Numbered from the stretch's first letter, positions 35,825 to 46,508 are shown. The stretch: DNA of 64,000 nt from Pseudorhodoferax sp965279475 (GCA_965279475.1 CBDIIA010000003.1:3286001-3350000); one strand, 5' to 3'. Notes: a model not told the origin generated them from the sequence alone. Program-made: numbers and translations.

Positions 35825-36865
35825 ATGGACAGCCCACGCGCGAACTACGGCGCCGACACGGTCGGCCTGATCTGCGGCTACCGCTTCGACGCCGGCGACT
35901 GCGCGCAGCCGATGTCGGCCGACGAGGCCGCCGCCTGGCTGGCGGCCGAACACACCCCGGCGGACGACGACGCGGCCACCGCGCAACCCCCGTTCGTCTG
36001 GCTGCATTTCAACCTGGCGCACGCCGCAGCCGAGCGCTGGCTGCAGCGCCATGCGGGCCTGCCGGACACCTTCTTCGAGACGCTGCACGACGGCCTGCAT
36101 TCGACCCGCATCGAACGCGACGAGTCCTCGCTGATCGCGGTGATCAACGACGTGCACTTCGACTTCTCGTTCGACTCGTCGGACATCGCCACGCTGTGGA
36201 TCAGCGTCGACCGCCGGCTGGTGGTGACGGCACGGCAGTCGGCGCTGCGTTCGGTCGACGGCCTGCGCACGGCGATCAAGCGCGGCGAGAAGATCCGCTC
36301 GACCGTCGAACTGCTGGAGCGCCTGATGCGGGCCCAGGCCGACGTGCTGGTCGACATCGTGCGCGGCGTGACCCTGCGCATCGACCAGATCGAGGACCAG
36401 CTGCTGTCGGGCAAACTCGACCACAAACGCACCCGCCTGGGCGTGTTGCGCAGGCTGCTGGTGCGCCTGCAGCGGCTGCTGGCGCCCGAGCCGGCAGCAC
36501 TGTTCCGCCTGCTGCAGCACCCGCCCGGCTGGATGGCCGAACGCGATGTGGAAGAGTTGCGCCAGTCGACCGAGGAGTTCTCGGTGGCGCTGCGCGACAT
36601 GGCTGCGCTGCAGGAACGCATCAAGCTCGTGCAGGAAGAGATCGCCGCCGCCGTGAACGAGGGCACGGGCCGCAGCCTGTTCGTGCTGACCATCGTCACC
36701 GTGCTGGCCCTGCCGATCAACATCCTGGCCGGCCTGTTCGGCATGAATGTCGGCGGCATCCCGCTGGCGCAGAACGAGCACGGCTTCTGGGTGCTGGTGG
36801 GCATCGTGGCCACGTTCACCGCGATTGCCGGCTGGCTGGCGTTCCGGAAACAGCGCGACCGTTGA
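35825..36865 (+). CDS. CorA-family transporter, ZntB-like
   Basis: A 346-residue 2-TM GxN-type metal transporter. A large cytoplasmic N-terminal domain with a long helix (DVLVDIVRGVTLRIDQIEDQ) precedes TM1 (LFVLTIVTVLALPINILAGLF), the signature GMN in LFGMNVGGIP, and TM2 (GFWVLVGIVATFTAIAGWLAF). A basic end (RKQRDR) follows. ZntB members move Zn2+ or other divalent cations. It is probably monocistronic. Confidence 0.85.
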   Translation: MDSPRANYGADTVGLICGYRFDAGDCAQPMSADEAAAWLAAEHTPADDDAATAQPPFVWLHFNLAHAAAERWLQRHAGLPDTFFETLHDGLHSTRIERDESSLIAVINDVHFDFSFDSSDIATLWISVDRRLVVTARQSALRSVDGLRTAIKRGEKIRSTVELLERLMRAQADVLVDIVRGVTLRIDQIEDQLLSGKLDHKRTRLGVLRRLLVRLQRLLAPEPAALFRLLQHPPGWMAERDVEELRQSTEEFSVALRDMAALQERIKLVQEEIAAAVNEGTGRSLFVLTIVTVLALPINILAGLFGMNVGGIPLAQNEHGFWVLVGIVATFTAIAGWLAFRKQRDR

Positions 36866-36898
36866 CGGCCCGTCCGGGCGCCCCCGGTCGCGGGATGG

Positions 36899-38581
36899 TC
36901 AGCGCCGTTGGCGCACGGCGCCGAAACCGAACATCGCGAGCAGCGCCGACAGCAGGATCAGCCCCCATTGCGACAGCGTCGGGATGCCGACCGCACCTGC
37001 AGGCGGCGGCACCGCCGCGGCCGCCGGGCTGCAGACCTCGGCGCCCGGCGTGGTGCCGGTCTGCGCCGTCGGCGTGACGCAGAAGAACAGGTACTGGCCC
37101 GCGTCGGCCGAGGTCGGCGTATAGGACGCCGACGAAGCGATCGTCGCGCCGCCGGCCACGCTAGGCGTGGGGCTGCGCACCCAGCGCAGCACCGGTACGG
37201 CCTGCACATCGCTCTCGGCGTCGCTGTAGATATAGGTTCCGGTCAGCGGCACACCGGCCGACGGTGTGCCGCCGGTGGTGACGGCGGAGGCGACCGGCGC
37301 GACGTTCGGCGACACGTTGATCGTGGCCGTCGCGGTGTCGCAGATCGCCGTGTTGGGCGCCGGCAGGCAGACGCGGTAGAGGAAGCTGTCGGTCCCAGTG
37401 AAGCCGCCGTTCGGCGTGTAGACGTACGCGCCCGTGGCAGGTGTCAGCACCACGTTGCCGTTGCTGGGCGGCGTCACGACGGAGAAGGTCGAGCCTGCCG
37501 CGTACAGGTCGTTGGTCGCGACGCTGGTGCCGCTGGTCGGCGTGTTGGGCGTGGTGCTGGCGAAGTCGGGCACCGCGTCCACGCCGACCGTGATGGTCAC
37601 CGTGGCGGTGGCGCATTCGGTCTGGTTGGGTGCCGGTTTGCAGGCCTGGTAGGTGAAGACATCGGCACCGCTGAAGCCCGGCGCCGGCGTATAGGTGTAA
37701 CTGCCGTTGGCGTTGAACACCACGCTGCCGTTCGCGGGATTGCTGGTCTGCGCGAAGCTCGACCCGGCGGGAACGCTGTCGTTGCCGGCCACCGAGCCAC
37801 TGTAGGGCGTGTTCATCGGCGTGTTGCCGGTGTCGTTGTTGACGCCGATCTGCCCCGCCGGCACGGTGATCTGCTGGCTGCCGTAAGGCACCCAGGTCGG
37901 GTCGGGCGTCACCGTGGCGGCCACGCTGATGTTGTCGACCTCGAACAGGTTGCCGCGCAGCACGATCTTGCGGAACGAGGTAGTCGTGCCCTCGATCACC
38001 AGATTGACGTAGCCATAGGGCTCGGTCGGGTTCTGGTTGGGCGGCGGATTCGGGTTGCCGAAATAGTTCGCCTTGGGGTACTGCGTGCCATTGACGGCGC
38101 TGACCGAGCCGTTGCCGCTCAGCAGCGCGACCAGGGAGGCCGTCGTGAACGACACCAGCAGGTTGTTGTTGTCGTCGTAGAAGTCAATCTGGTTCGAGCT
38201 GTCGCCGGCGGACCACCAGAAGCCGACGTAACGGCGATTGCCCTGCAGCGTGACCGTGATCGGGCCGTTGTGCACGTTCAGGTAGTTGCCGGTACCGCCG
38301 GCGCCGCCGTACTGGTCGAACGGATCGATGGTGCCGGTGGCCGGGTTGTTGTCGAACGTACCGATGGCCCAGTTGCCACTGGTGCCGATCGAGCCGGTAC
38401 CGAAGCCGTTGAAGTTCTCGACGACGCTGCCGGGGACCAGCGTGTTCTGCTGCCCGGGAGCGGCCACGTAGAGGTCGATCGTCGCGGCGGCGGCCGCGCC
38501 GCCCCACAGGGCGGCGGCGGTGATCAGGGTGTTGAGGAGGAAGCGGGGGCGGAAAGACGGGGGCTGGGAGCAGTAGGACAT
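36899..38581 (-). CDS. IPTL-CTERM surface protein with tandem Ig-like repeats
   Basis: A 560-residue exported protein. The signal peptide (FLLNTLITAAALWGGAAAAA) is followed by an N-terminal beta-sandwich region (about 35-245), two or more Big_9/cadherin-like repeats marked by ATNDLYAAGSTFSV and PNGGFTGTDSFLYRVC, and a C-terminal sorting signal IPTLSQWGLILLSALLAMFG followed by basic residues. IPTLxxWG tails are recognised by exosortase H, which is not in the window. It should be surface or extracellular matrix material. The start at 38581 lacks a clear ribosome site; 38647 is an alternative. Confidence 0.85.
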   Translation of the reverse strand: MSYCSQPPSFRPRFLLNTLITAAALWGGAAAAATIDLYVAAPGQQNTLVPGSVVENFNGFGTGSIGTSGNWAIGTFDNNPATGTIDPFDQYGGAGGTGNYLNVHNGPITVTLQGNRRYVGFWWSAGDSSNQIDFYDDNNNLLVSFTTASLVALLSGNGSVSAVNGTQYPKANYFGNPNPPPNQNPTEPYGYVNLVIEGTTTSFRKIVLRGNLFEVDNISVAATVTPDPTWVPYGSQQITVPAGQIGVNNDTGNTPMNTPYSGSVAGNDSVPAGSSFAQTSNPANGSVVFNANGSYTYTPAPGFSGADVFTYQACKPAPNQTECATATVTITVGVDAVPDFASTTPNTPTSGTSVATNDLYAAGSTFSVVTPPSNGNVVLTPATGAYVYTPNGGFTGTDSFLYRVCLPAPNTAICDTATATINVSPNVAPVASAVTTGGTPSAGVPLTGTYIYSDAESDVQAVPVLRWVRSPTPSVAGGATIASSASYTPTSADAGQYLFFCVTPTAQTGTTPGAEVCSPAAAAVPPPAGAVGIPTLSQWGLILLSALLAMFGFGAVRQRR

Positions 38582-38707
38582 GCAGGACGGTGACGGATCG
38601 GACGAGAAGAGCGACCCTGACCCTCGTGGACCAGCGCCGCAAGGCATGGAAAGTACACGTCCGATTCTAGGACCATGGCGCTGTCCACAGGGCCTGCATG
38701 TCGGTTT

Positions 38708-38725
38708 TTGTCACGCCGTTGTCAA
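38708..38725 (+). promoter_or_regulatory. PhoB box upstream of phnC
   Basis: Two 7-base direct repeats, TTGTCAC and TTGTCAA, are separated by 4 bases (GCCG), the exact architecture of the enterobacterial Pho box (CTGTCAT units every 11 bases). It ends 22 bases before the phnC ATG. If the usual 10-base gap to the -10 region holds, transcription would start close to the ATG, so the phnC message may be almost leaderless. Confidence 0.75.
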
Positions 38726-38747
38726 ATCGCAGCACTACCGTCCCGGC

Positions 38748-39635
38748 ATGCCCTGTGCCATCCGCGTCACCCATGCCAGCAAGACTTACGCGTCGCGACG
38801 GGCACTGGACGGTGTCGACCTGACCGTGGCCGCGGGCGAGCGGGTCGCGCTGATCGGCGCCTCGGGTTCCGGCAAATCGACGCTGCTGCGCGCGTTGTGC
38901 GGGCTCGAGACGCTGGATGCCGGCGCCAATGCCAGCGCCAGCGCCAGCGCCGTGCACATCTTCGACCGCCCGCTGCAGCAGGCGGGGCGCCTGGCGCCGG
39001 ACGTGCGGCAGCTGCGGCGCGACGTGGGCATCGTGTTCCAGCAGTTCAACCTGGTGGGCCGGCTGCCGGTGCTGACCAATGTGCTGACCGGCGCTGCCGC
39101 CGACCAGCCGCTGTGGCGCGTGCTGACGGGTTCGTTCCCGCTGGAGACCCGTGCGCGCGCGCTCGACATCCTGGCCTCGGTGGGCCTGGGCGAGCAGGCG
39201 TTCCAGCGGGCCTCGACGCTGTCGGGCGGGCAGCAGCAGCGGGCCGCCGTGGCGCGGGTGCTGCTGCAGGGCGCGCGGCTGCTGCTGGCCGACGAGCCCG
39301 TGGCCTCGCTCGACCCCGAATCGACCCGCCGCGTGATGGACCTGCTGCTGGAGCTGAACCGCCGCCAGGGCATCACGCTGGTGATCAGCCTGCACCACGT
39401 GGCGCTGGCGCGGCGCTATTGCGAGCGCGCGGTCGCGCTGCGCCAGGGCGCGGTGGTCTTCGACGGCCCGACGACCGACCTGACGCCCGCCTTCCTGAAG
39501 AGCCTGTACGGCACCGATGCCGACGCCCTGCTGTCCGATGACGACAACGACGACGACACCGGCGAAGGCCTGGTCCGACCCGTGCCGCAGGCCACCGCCG
39601 AACCCTTGTCCTACCCCATGCCGCTGGCTGCCTGA
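38748..39635 (+). CDS. phnC: Phosphonate ABC transporter ATPase
   Basis: A 295-residue ABC ATPase of the PhnC type: Walker A GASGSGKST, Q-loop VFQQFNLVGRLPVLTNVLTG (a PhnC signature), ABC signature LSGGQQQR, Walker B LLLADEPVASLDP and switch His in ISLHH. An Asn/Ala/Ser repeat (GANASASASA) after the Walker A helix and an acidic tail (SDDDNDDDTGEG) are unusual extensions. It is the first gene of phnC-phnD-phnE and an alcohol dehydrogenase. It powers uptake of phosphonate, phosphite or phosphate esters. Confidence 0.9.
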   Translation: MPCAIRVTHASKTYASRRALDGVDLTVAAGERVALIGASGSGKSTLLRALCGLETLDAGANASASASAVHIFDRPLQQAGRLAPDVRQLRRDVGIVFQQFNLVGRLPVLTNVLTGAAADQPLWRVLTGSFPLETRARALDILASVGLGEQAFQRASTLSGGQQQRAAVARVLLQGARLLLADEPVASLDPESTRRVMDLLLELNRRQGITLVISLHHVALARRYCERAVALRQGAVVFDGPTTDLTPAFLKSLYGTDADALLSDDDNDDDTGEGLVRPVPQATAEPLSYPMPLAA

Positions 39636-39694
39636 GCGGCCTCGGCATTCCCTGCCAGAACCTCTTCGACTTTTCGCCCCCCAGGAGACCCCTC

Positions 39695-40651
39695 ATGCGA
39701 TTCAGAACCCGCCTCGTGCTGCCGCTGCTGGCCACCCTCGCCTTCGCCACCCAGGCTGCGGCGCAGGAGCTCAACTTCGGCATCATCGCCACCGACTCGG
39801 CCAGCGTCCAGCGCGAACGCTGGGAGCCGTTCTTCCGCGACATGGAGAAGCAGACCGGCCTGAAGATCACCTCGTTCTACGCGCCCGACTACGCCGGCGT
39901 GATCGAGGCGATGCGTTTCAACAAGGTGCAGGTCGCCTGGTACGGCAACAAGGCCGCGATGGAAGCCGTGGACCGCGCCAACGGCGAAGTGTTTGCGCAG
40001 GTGATGTTCGCCGACGGCACCTTCGGCTACCAGAGCCTGCTGATCGCGCACAAGGACAGCCCCTACAAAACGCTGGACGACGTGCTGAAGAACAGCAAGA
40101 ACATCAACTTCGGCATCGGCGACCCGAACTCCACCTCCGGCTTCCTGGTGCCCACCTACTACGTGTTCGCGCAGAACAACGTGGACTACCGCACCGCCTT
40201 CAAGACCGTGCGCAACGCCAGCCACGGCGCCAACATCCAGGCCACACTGGCCCGGCAGATCGACGTGGCGACCAACAACACCGAGGAACTGGCCAAGCTG
40301 GAGGCCGGCAAGCCCGAGCTGTTCAGCCAGCTGAAAGTGCTGTGGACCAGCCCGCTGATTCCGAGCGACCCGTTCGTGATGCGCAAGGACCTGGACCCCG
40401 CCGTCAAGGCCAAGATCAAGAACTTCGTGCTCGGCTACGGCAAGACCGACCCGGCCGAGAAGGCCGTGCTGAAGAACATCTACAACTACGGCGGCTTCCG
40501 TGAATCGAACAACGACCAGCTGCTGCCGATTCGTCAGCTCGAACTGTTCCGCGACCGCACCAAGGCCGCCTCCGACGACAAGCTCAACGCCGACGAGAAG
40601 GCCAAGACCATCGCCGAGATCGACCGCAAGCTGGCTGCCCTGAAAAAATGA
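39695..40651 (+). CDS. phnD: Phosphonate-binding periplasmic protein
   Basis: A 318-residue receptor with a signal peptide (ending ATQAAAQE). Family features include LNFGIIATDSASVQRERWEP, YAPDYAGVIEAMRFNKVQVAWYGNKAA, IGDPNSTSGFLVPTYYVFAQN (the STSG phosphonate-binding loop) and NASHGANIQATLARQIDVAT. It delivers phosphonates to PhnCE. The gene lies 59 bases after phnC, and its stop overlaps the start of phnE. Confidence 0.9.
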   Translation: MRFRTRLVLPLLATLAFATQAAAQELNFGIIATDSASVQRERWEPFFRDMEKQTGLKITSFYAPDYAGVIEAMRFNKVQVAWYGNKAAMEAVDRANGEVFAQVMFADGTFGYQSLLIAHKDSPYKTLDDVLKNSKNINFGIGDPNSTSGFLVPTYYVFAQNNVDYRTAFKTVRNASHGANIQATLARQIDVATNNTEELAKLEAGKPELFSQLKVLWTSPLIPSDPFVMRKDLDPAVKAKIKNFVLGYGKTDPAEKAVLKNIYNYGGFRESNNDQLLPIRQLELFRDRTKAASDDKLNADEKAKTIAEIDRKLAALKK

Positions 40652-41463
40652 CAGCGCTCGCGCCCAGCGCCGATTCGCTGGCCACGCTGCGCCTGCGTGC
40701 AGAGGCCGAGCGCCCCGGCTGGCTGCACTACGCGGGCTGGGCGCTGGCGCTTGGCGTGCTGGCCTGGGCCTGGCGCGGTGCCGAGATCCGGCCGCTCGAC
40801 CTGGTGCGCGACGCCGGCAACATCGCGACCTACGCGAAGGACTTCTTCCCGCCCGACTTCCGCGAGTGGCGCATCTACGGCAAGGAGATGCTGGTCACCT
40901 TCCACATCGCGATCTGGGGCACGCTGCTGGCCGTGCTGGCGGCCGTGCCGATCGGCCTGCTGTGCGCGAGCAACGTGGCGCCGCCCTGGGTTCACCAGCC
41001 GGTGCGCCGCGTGATGGACGCCTGCCGCGCGATCAACGAGATGGTGTTCGCGATGTTGTTCATCGTGGCGGTCGGCCTGGGCCCGTTCGCCGGCGTGCTG
41101 GCGCTGGCCGTGCACACCACCGGCACGCTGGCCAAGCTGTTCTCCGAAGCGGTGGAGGCGATCGACCCACGCCCGGTCGAAGGCATCCGCGCCACCGGCG
41201 CCAAGAAGCTGGTGGAGATCGCCTACGGCGTGCTGCCGCAGGTGATGCCGCTGTGGGTATCGTTCACGCTGTACCGGTTCGAGTCGAACGTGCGCTCGGC
41301 CTCGGTGGTCGGCATGGTGGGCGCCGGCGGCATCGGCGTCGTGCTGTACGAGGTGATCCGCGGCTTCCAGTACGCACAGACCTGCGCGGTATTGCTGATC
41401 CTGGTGGCCAGCGTGACGCTGATCGACGTGGCCTCGGCACGGCTGCGCAAGTGGTTCATCTGA
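40648..41463 (+). CDS. phnE: Phosphonate ABC transporter permease
   Basis: A 271-residue permease with an N-terminal membrane segment and a C-terminal six-helix MetI-type domain. The EAA loop is EAVEAIDPRPVEGIRATGAKKL, and a PhnE motif is SVVGMVGAGGIGVVLYEVIR. It overlaps phnD by 4 bases. It forms the channel of the PhnCDE importer. Confidence 0.9.
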   Translation: MTALAPSADSLATLRLRAEAERPGWLHYAGWALALGVLAWAWRGAEIRPLDLVRDAGNIATYAKDFFPPDFREWRIYGKEMLVTFHIAIWGTLLAVLAAVPIGLLCASNVAPPWVHQPVRRVMDACRAINEMVFAMLFIVAVGLGPFAGVLALAVHTTGTLAKLFSEAVEAIDPRPVEGIRATGAKKLVEIAYGVLPQVMPLWVSFTLYRFESNVRSASVVGMVGAGGIGVVLYEVIRGFQYAQTCAVLLILVASVTLIDVASARLRKWFI

Positions 41464-41477
41464 CGGCGGCCCGACGC

Positions 41478-42575
41478 ATGCAGAACTTTCAATGGCACCA
41501 GCCGGTCGCGGTGCGCTTCGGCGCCGGCTGCATCAACGACATCGCGCCCGCTCTAGGCGCACGCCGCATCGTGGTGGTGGCGTTCCCGCATGCGCAGAGC
41601 TCGGGCCTGCGCGCCCAGCTGCAGGCGCAACTGGGCGAACGCCTGGCCCTGTGGGTGGCGTGCCCCGACCGCATCTCGAGCCTGCTGCAAGCCGAGCAGC
41701 TGGCGTTACAGATCTGGCCAACGCTGGCGCAGCACCCGGACTGCGTGCTGCTGGCCATCGGCGGCGGCACCACGCTGGACCTGGCGAAGGTGGCCCGCTG
41801 CCGCCCGCTGGAGGGCGGCTTTGCCGCCGTCGCCGCGGCGCTGCGCGGCCAGGCGCCGTGGCCGGCGCTGCAGCTGGCGGACCTGTGGCTGGCCCCGACC
41901 ACGGCCGGCACCGGCAGCGAGGTCACACGCTGGGCCACCGTCTGGGACACCGACGACACGGTGCCCGGCAAACGCTCGCTCGACGAGCCTTTCGGTTTTG
42001 CGCAGCGTGCCTTCGTCGACCCGCAGCTGACGCTCAGCTGCCCGGTCGCCGTCACGCGCGACAGCGCGATCGACGCACTGGCGCATGCGCTCGAAGCGGT
42101 CTGGAACCGGCATGCCAACCCGGTCAGCGACGCGCTGGCGGTGACGGCCGCCCGCAGCATCCTGCAGAACCTGCCCGCCAGCCTGCAGGCCCCGCAGGAC
42201 CTGGGCCTGCGCAGCGCGATCAGCCTGGCCGCGCTGCAGGCCGGGCTGGCGTTCTCGCAGACCCGCACGGCGCTGGCGCACGCACTGTCGTACGCGCTGA
42301 CGCTGGAGCAGGGCCTGCCGCACGGCCTGGCCTGCGCGGTGTGGCTGCCGACCGCCTGGCGCCTGGCGGCCGGCAAGGACGCGCGCATCGACGCCCTGCT
42401 GGCCTCGGTGTTCGGCAGCAGCGCGCACGCGGGCGCCGAGCAGCTGTGCGTGTGGCTGCGGCGCATGGGCGTCGACGCCGACCCACAGGCCTTCGATGTG
42501 CACGATGCCGAGCAGCGCATCCACGCGGCGCTGCACAGCACGCGCGGACGCAACTTCATCGGCGCGGCGGTCTGA
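41478..42575 (+). CDS. Iron-type alcohol dehydrogenase in the phosphonate operon
   Basis: A 365-residue group III alcohol dehydrogenase. The NAD(P)-binding loop is AIGGGTTLDLAK. Metal ligands are in RDSAIDALAHALEA (Asp and His) and LAHALSYALTLEQGLPHG. It starts 14 bases after phnE, so it is part of the phn operon. Related enzymes beside phosphonate genes reduce phosphonoacetaldehyde (PhpC-like), so a role in phosphonate metabolism is the leading guess. No phosphonatase or C-P lyase gene is in the window to confirm it. Confidence 0.8.
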   Translation: MQNFQWHQPVAVRFGAGCINDIAPALGARRIVVVAFPHAQSSGLRAQLQAQLGERLALWVACPDRISSLLQAEQLALQIWPTLAQHPDCVLLAIGGGTTLDLAKVARCRPLEGGFAAVAAALRGQAPWPALQLADLWLAPTTAGTGSEVTRWATVWDTDDTVPGKRSLDEPFGFAQRAFVDPQLTLSCPVAVTRDSAIDALAHALEAVWNRHANPVSDALAVTAARSILQNLPASLQAPQDLGLRSAISLAALQAGLAFSQTRTALAHALSYALTLEQGLPHGLACAVWLPTAWRLAAGKDARIDALLASVFGSSAHAGAEQLCVWLRRMGVDADPQAFDVHDAEQRIHAALHSTRGRNFIGAAV

Positions 42576-42602
42576 CGGACAGACGGCGCGCCGCGGTGCG
42601 GT

Positions 42603-43553
42603 TCAGCGCAGCTGGCTGACGCTGGCCGCCACCGCCTGGCGCATCACCTCGATGAAGCGCCGCAGCCGGGCCGGCCGGAACTCGATGCGCGGATAGACCA
42701 GGTAGACCGGCAGCGGCGCAGGCCGCCAGTTGGGCACCAGCTGCACCAGACTGCCGCGGGCCAGGTCGTCGGCCAGCAGCCAGGTCGACGCAACGCACAC
42801 CCCCAGCCCCATCGCGGCGGCGCTGTGCAGCGCGTAGAGGCTGTCGGTGCTCATGCGCGGGCGCAACGGCACGCGGCAGGCCTCGCCGCTGTGCGCATGC
42901 GTCAGCAGGATCTCGGTGCGGTAGAAGGTGCGCAGCGCCAGCCACGGCAGGGCCGCGAGTTCGGCCGCATGCGACGGCAGCGCGCGGCCAGCCAGCACCG
43001 AGGGCGCCGCTACCACGCTGCGCGGCAGCTCGGACAGCTTGAGCGCGATCAGCGAGGTGTCGGTGACCTCGCCGACCTGGATCGCGCAGTCGATGCCCTC
43101 GCCGACGAAGTCGGGCCGGCGGTCGTGCAGCAGCCACTCGACCGTCACGCGCGGATGGGCGTTCAGGTAGGCCGCCAGCGGCGCGACCAGCAGGTGCTGT
43201 CCCAGCGCATGCGGCACCACCACGCGCAGCGTGCCCTCGGGTTCGTCGCCGGCGCCGCGCAGGTCGGCCTCGAACGCGTCCCAGCCGGCCAACAGCTCCT
43301 TGGCGCGGGCGAAACAGCGTTCGCCGTCTTCGGTGAGCTGCATCGCATGCGTGGAACGGCGCAGCAGGCGCAGGCCGAGCGAGCGTTCGAGCGCCTGCAG
43401 GCGCCGGCTCACCGTGGGCTGGGTCGCGCCCATCTGCGCCGCCGCCGCCGACAGGCTGCCCGCCTCGACGATGTGCACGAAGGTCTGCATCAAGGCGATG
43501 CGGTCGGACGGCGCCGCGCCGGCGGCTGCTTTGGGCGTAGAGACATCGACCAT
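42603..43553 (-). CDS. LysR-family transcription regulator
   Basis: A 316-residue LTTR of the subgroup with short HTH spacing (MQTFVHIVEAGSLSAAAAQM, GATQPTVSRRLQALERSLGL) and effector domain (EGTLRVVVPHALGQHLLVA, YLVYPRIEFRPARLRRFIEV). Start ATG at 43553. It converges on the phn operon and is divergent from the MFS gene at 43666, whose expression it probably controls. Confidence 0.9.
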   Translation of the reverse strand: MVDVSTPKAAAGAAPSDRIALMQTFVHIVEAGSLSAAAAQMGATQPTVSRRLQALERSLGLRLLRRSTHAMQLTEDGERCFARAKELLAGWDAFEADLRGAGDEPEGTLRVVVPHALGQHLLVAPLAAYLNAHPRVTVEWLLHDRRPDFVGEGIDCAIQVGEVTDTSLIALKLSELPRSVVAAPSVLAGRALPSHAAELAALPWLALRTFYRTEILLTHAHSGEACRVPLRPRMSTDSLYALHSAAAMGLGVCVASTWLLADDLARGSLVQLVPNWRPAPLPVYLVYPRIEFRPARLRRFIEVMRQAVAASVSQLR

Positions 43554-43665
43554 GGCCGTTATTTTATGCACTTGGCGTATAGCCATTCTGCAGTCTACGG
43601 CACTACCCGGCACAATCTCCCACGGGCACACTGGCGCCCACGTTGTTGTTCTCAGGGTTTTCACC

Positions 43666-44922
<1,257 letters not shown>

Positions 44923-44971
44923 CTCGCCACGGGGAGATGCGGCCGGCAGCGCGTGCCGGCTGCAGAAAAGT

Positions 44972-45244
44972 TCAGGCGGCGGGCGGCGCCGTGTCCTCGG
45001 CCATCTGGTGCACCTGCACCGCGAAATCGTACAGCTTGGCCTTGCCGGCGTAGTAGCGGTCCAGGCGCCATTCCTTCAGGATCTGCAGCGCGAGGTCGAA
45101 GCGCTCCAGATCGAGCTCGTACAGGCGCTCGAGCCGGAAAGGCTCTTTCGATTCGAGCGACAGCACCAGGTCCGCCAGTGTCCGGGCGGTGTCCCCGAAG
45201 GGATCCCTGGTGATCAATTTCTTCGCTTCCTTGATTGCGTTCAT
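44972..45244 (-). CDS. Conserved small protein, 90 residues
   Basis: An all-alpha small protein (MNAIKEAKKLITRDPFGD, LADLVLSLESKEPFRLERLY, ALQILKEWRLDRYYAGKAKL). The composition and clean reading frame support a real gene, with the ATG at 45244 and no overlap with neighbours. The domain is not one I can name. It follows the MGDG-like glycosyltransferase by 36 bases on the same strand in the opposite order of transcription (it is downstream), so the two may be co-transcribed. Confidence 0.7.
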   Translation of the reverse strand: MNAIKEAKKLITRDPFGDTARTLADLVLSLESKEPFRLERLYELDLERFDLALQILKEWRLDRYYAGKAKLYDFAVQVHQMAEDTAPPAA

Positions 45245-45280
45245 CCGTTGTCCGTTGAGAAGGCTTGGGGCCGAGGGCGC

Positions 45281-46480
45281 CTATTGGAACATCGCGCAGG
45301 CGTCTGAAGATGACGGTTCCGTGTCTGCCGTGTGACAGTGCGGCGGTGCGTTCCGCGCCTCGCCGCGCCCCTGCAACAGGCCAGCCAGGATCTCGGGCAC
45401 CTCGAACACGGCGCGGTTGCGCAGCGCCGCCACGCGCGCGCTGTAGCCGGGCAGCGCCTGCGTCAGCGTCTGCACCGCCGGGCCGACCGCGCGGTAGCTG
45501 CGCAGCACCAGGCCCAGCCCCTGCTCGCGCACCCACACGGTGTTGTAGCGCTCCTGCGGCATCGTGAAGGCGTTGCGCACGGTGATCACCGGCAGGCCCT
45601 GCTGCACCGCTTCGCTCAGGCTGCCGGGGCCGGGTTTGCCGATGAAGAAGTCACCAAGCGCCATGTAGCGGCGCACCTCGCGCGTGAACCCCAGCACGAT
45701 ACGCGGCGCCGCAGCCTCGTGGGCGCGCAGCCGCGCCGCCAGCCGCGCGTTGTGGCCGCACAGCAGGATCAGCGGCGTGTCGGGCAGCTGGCGCGCGATG
45801 GTGTCCATCGCCTGCGAGCCGGCACCGCCGAACATCACCACACCGGTCGGCTGGTCGGGCGGCAGGCCGAGGCTGGCACGTTCGGCAACGCGGTCGAGCG
45901 GTAGCGGCTCGTAGAAATCGGGGTGCACCAGCATGCCCGACACACGGTGCAGCAAGGCTTCGGCATGCCCTGCCGCGCGGGCCTGCGCCAGCGCGGCGTC
46001 GGTGCCGCAGACCAGGTGCTGCGGCAGGCCCGGCTCGACCCAGAAGTTGGGTGGATGGTCGGCCATGTCGGTCATCACGGTCACATAGGGCACGCCGGGC
46101 AGTGCCTGGCCCAGGCTCTCGCACAGCACGCGGTTGAAGTTGGGGATCAGCGACACGACGAGGTCGGGCCGCGTACGCCGCCAGTGCGCCATCAGCTTGT
46201 GGTGCATGTGGACATGGCCCAGCCGTATCAGGCCCTGCAGCAGCTTCAGCTCCTGCGCCAGGCCCAGCGTCCAACCCTTGGCCAGGCGCTTGTTGTACAG
46301 GTCTTCGGGCGCCATGCCGGTGAGCTTGCGGAACATCGCCTGCGGATCCAGCACATCGACCAGATGCACCAGCCGCACGGTCCACGGACGCTGCTGCGCG
46401 GCAATCACAGCCTGCAGCGCCAGCGCCGCGGCCCGGTGGCCGCCGCCCGCATTGAAGTAAACCAGGTCGATGGTGGTCAT
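45281..46480 (-). CDS. MGDG-synthase-like glycolipid glycosyltransferase
   Basis: A 399-residue GT28/MGDG-synthase-like enzyme (ATG 46480). The N-terminal DLVYFNAGGGHRAAALALQ is the glycine-rich acceptor loop of this family. The C-terminal half carries the UDP-sugar site (VMFGGAGSQAMD, LLCGHNARLAARL, GKPGPGSLSEAVQQGLPVI, FTMPQERYNTVWV). Bacterial relatives transfer galactose, glucose or glucuronic acid to diacylglycerol. A PhoB-box-like repeat is placed 28 bases upstream, so it is a candidate for making phosphorus-free glycolipids under phosphate limitation. Confidence 0.8.
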   Translation of the reverse strand: MTTIDLVYFNAGGGHRAAALALQAVIAAQQRPWTVRLVHLVDVLDPQAMFRKLTGMAPEDLYNKRLAKGWTLGLAQELKLLQGLIRLGHVHMHHKLMAHWRRTRPDLVVSLIPNFNRVLCESLGQALPGVPYVTVMTDMADHPPNFWVEPGLPQHLVCGTDAALAQARAAGHAEALLHRVSGMLVHPDFYEPLPLDRVAERASLGLPPDQPTGVVMFGGAGSQAMDTIARQLPDTPLILLCGHNARLAARLRAHEAAAPRIVLGFTREVRRYMALGDFFIGKPGPGSLSEAVQQGLPVITVRNAFTMPQERYNTVWVREQGLGLVLRSYRAVGPAVQTLTQALPGYSARVAALRNRAVFEVPEILAGLLQGRGEARNAPPHCHTADTEPSSSDACAMFQ

Positions 46481-46508
46481 GTCGTGGGCCCCATCGTGGC
46501 GGCTACGC

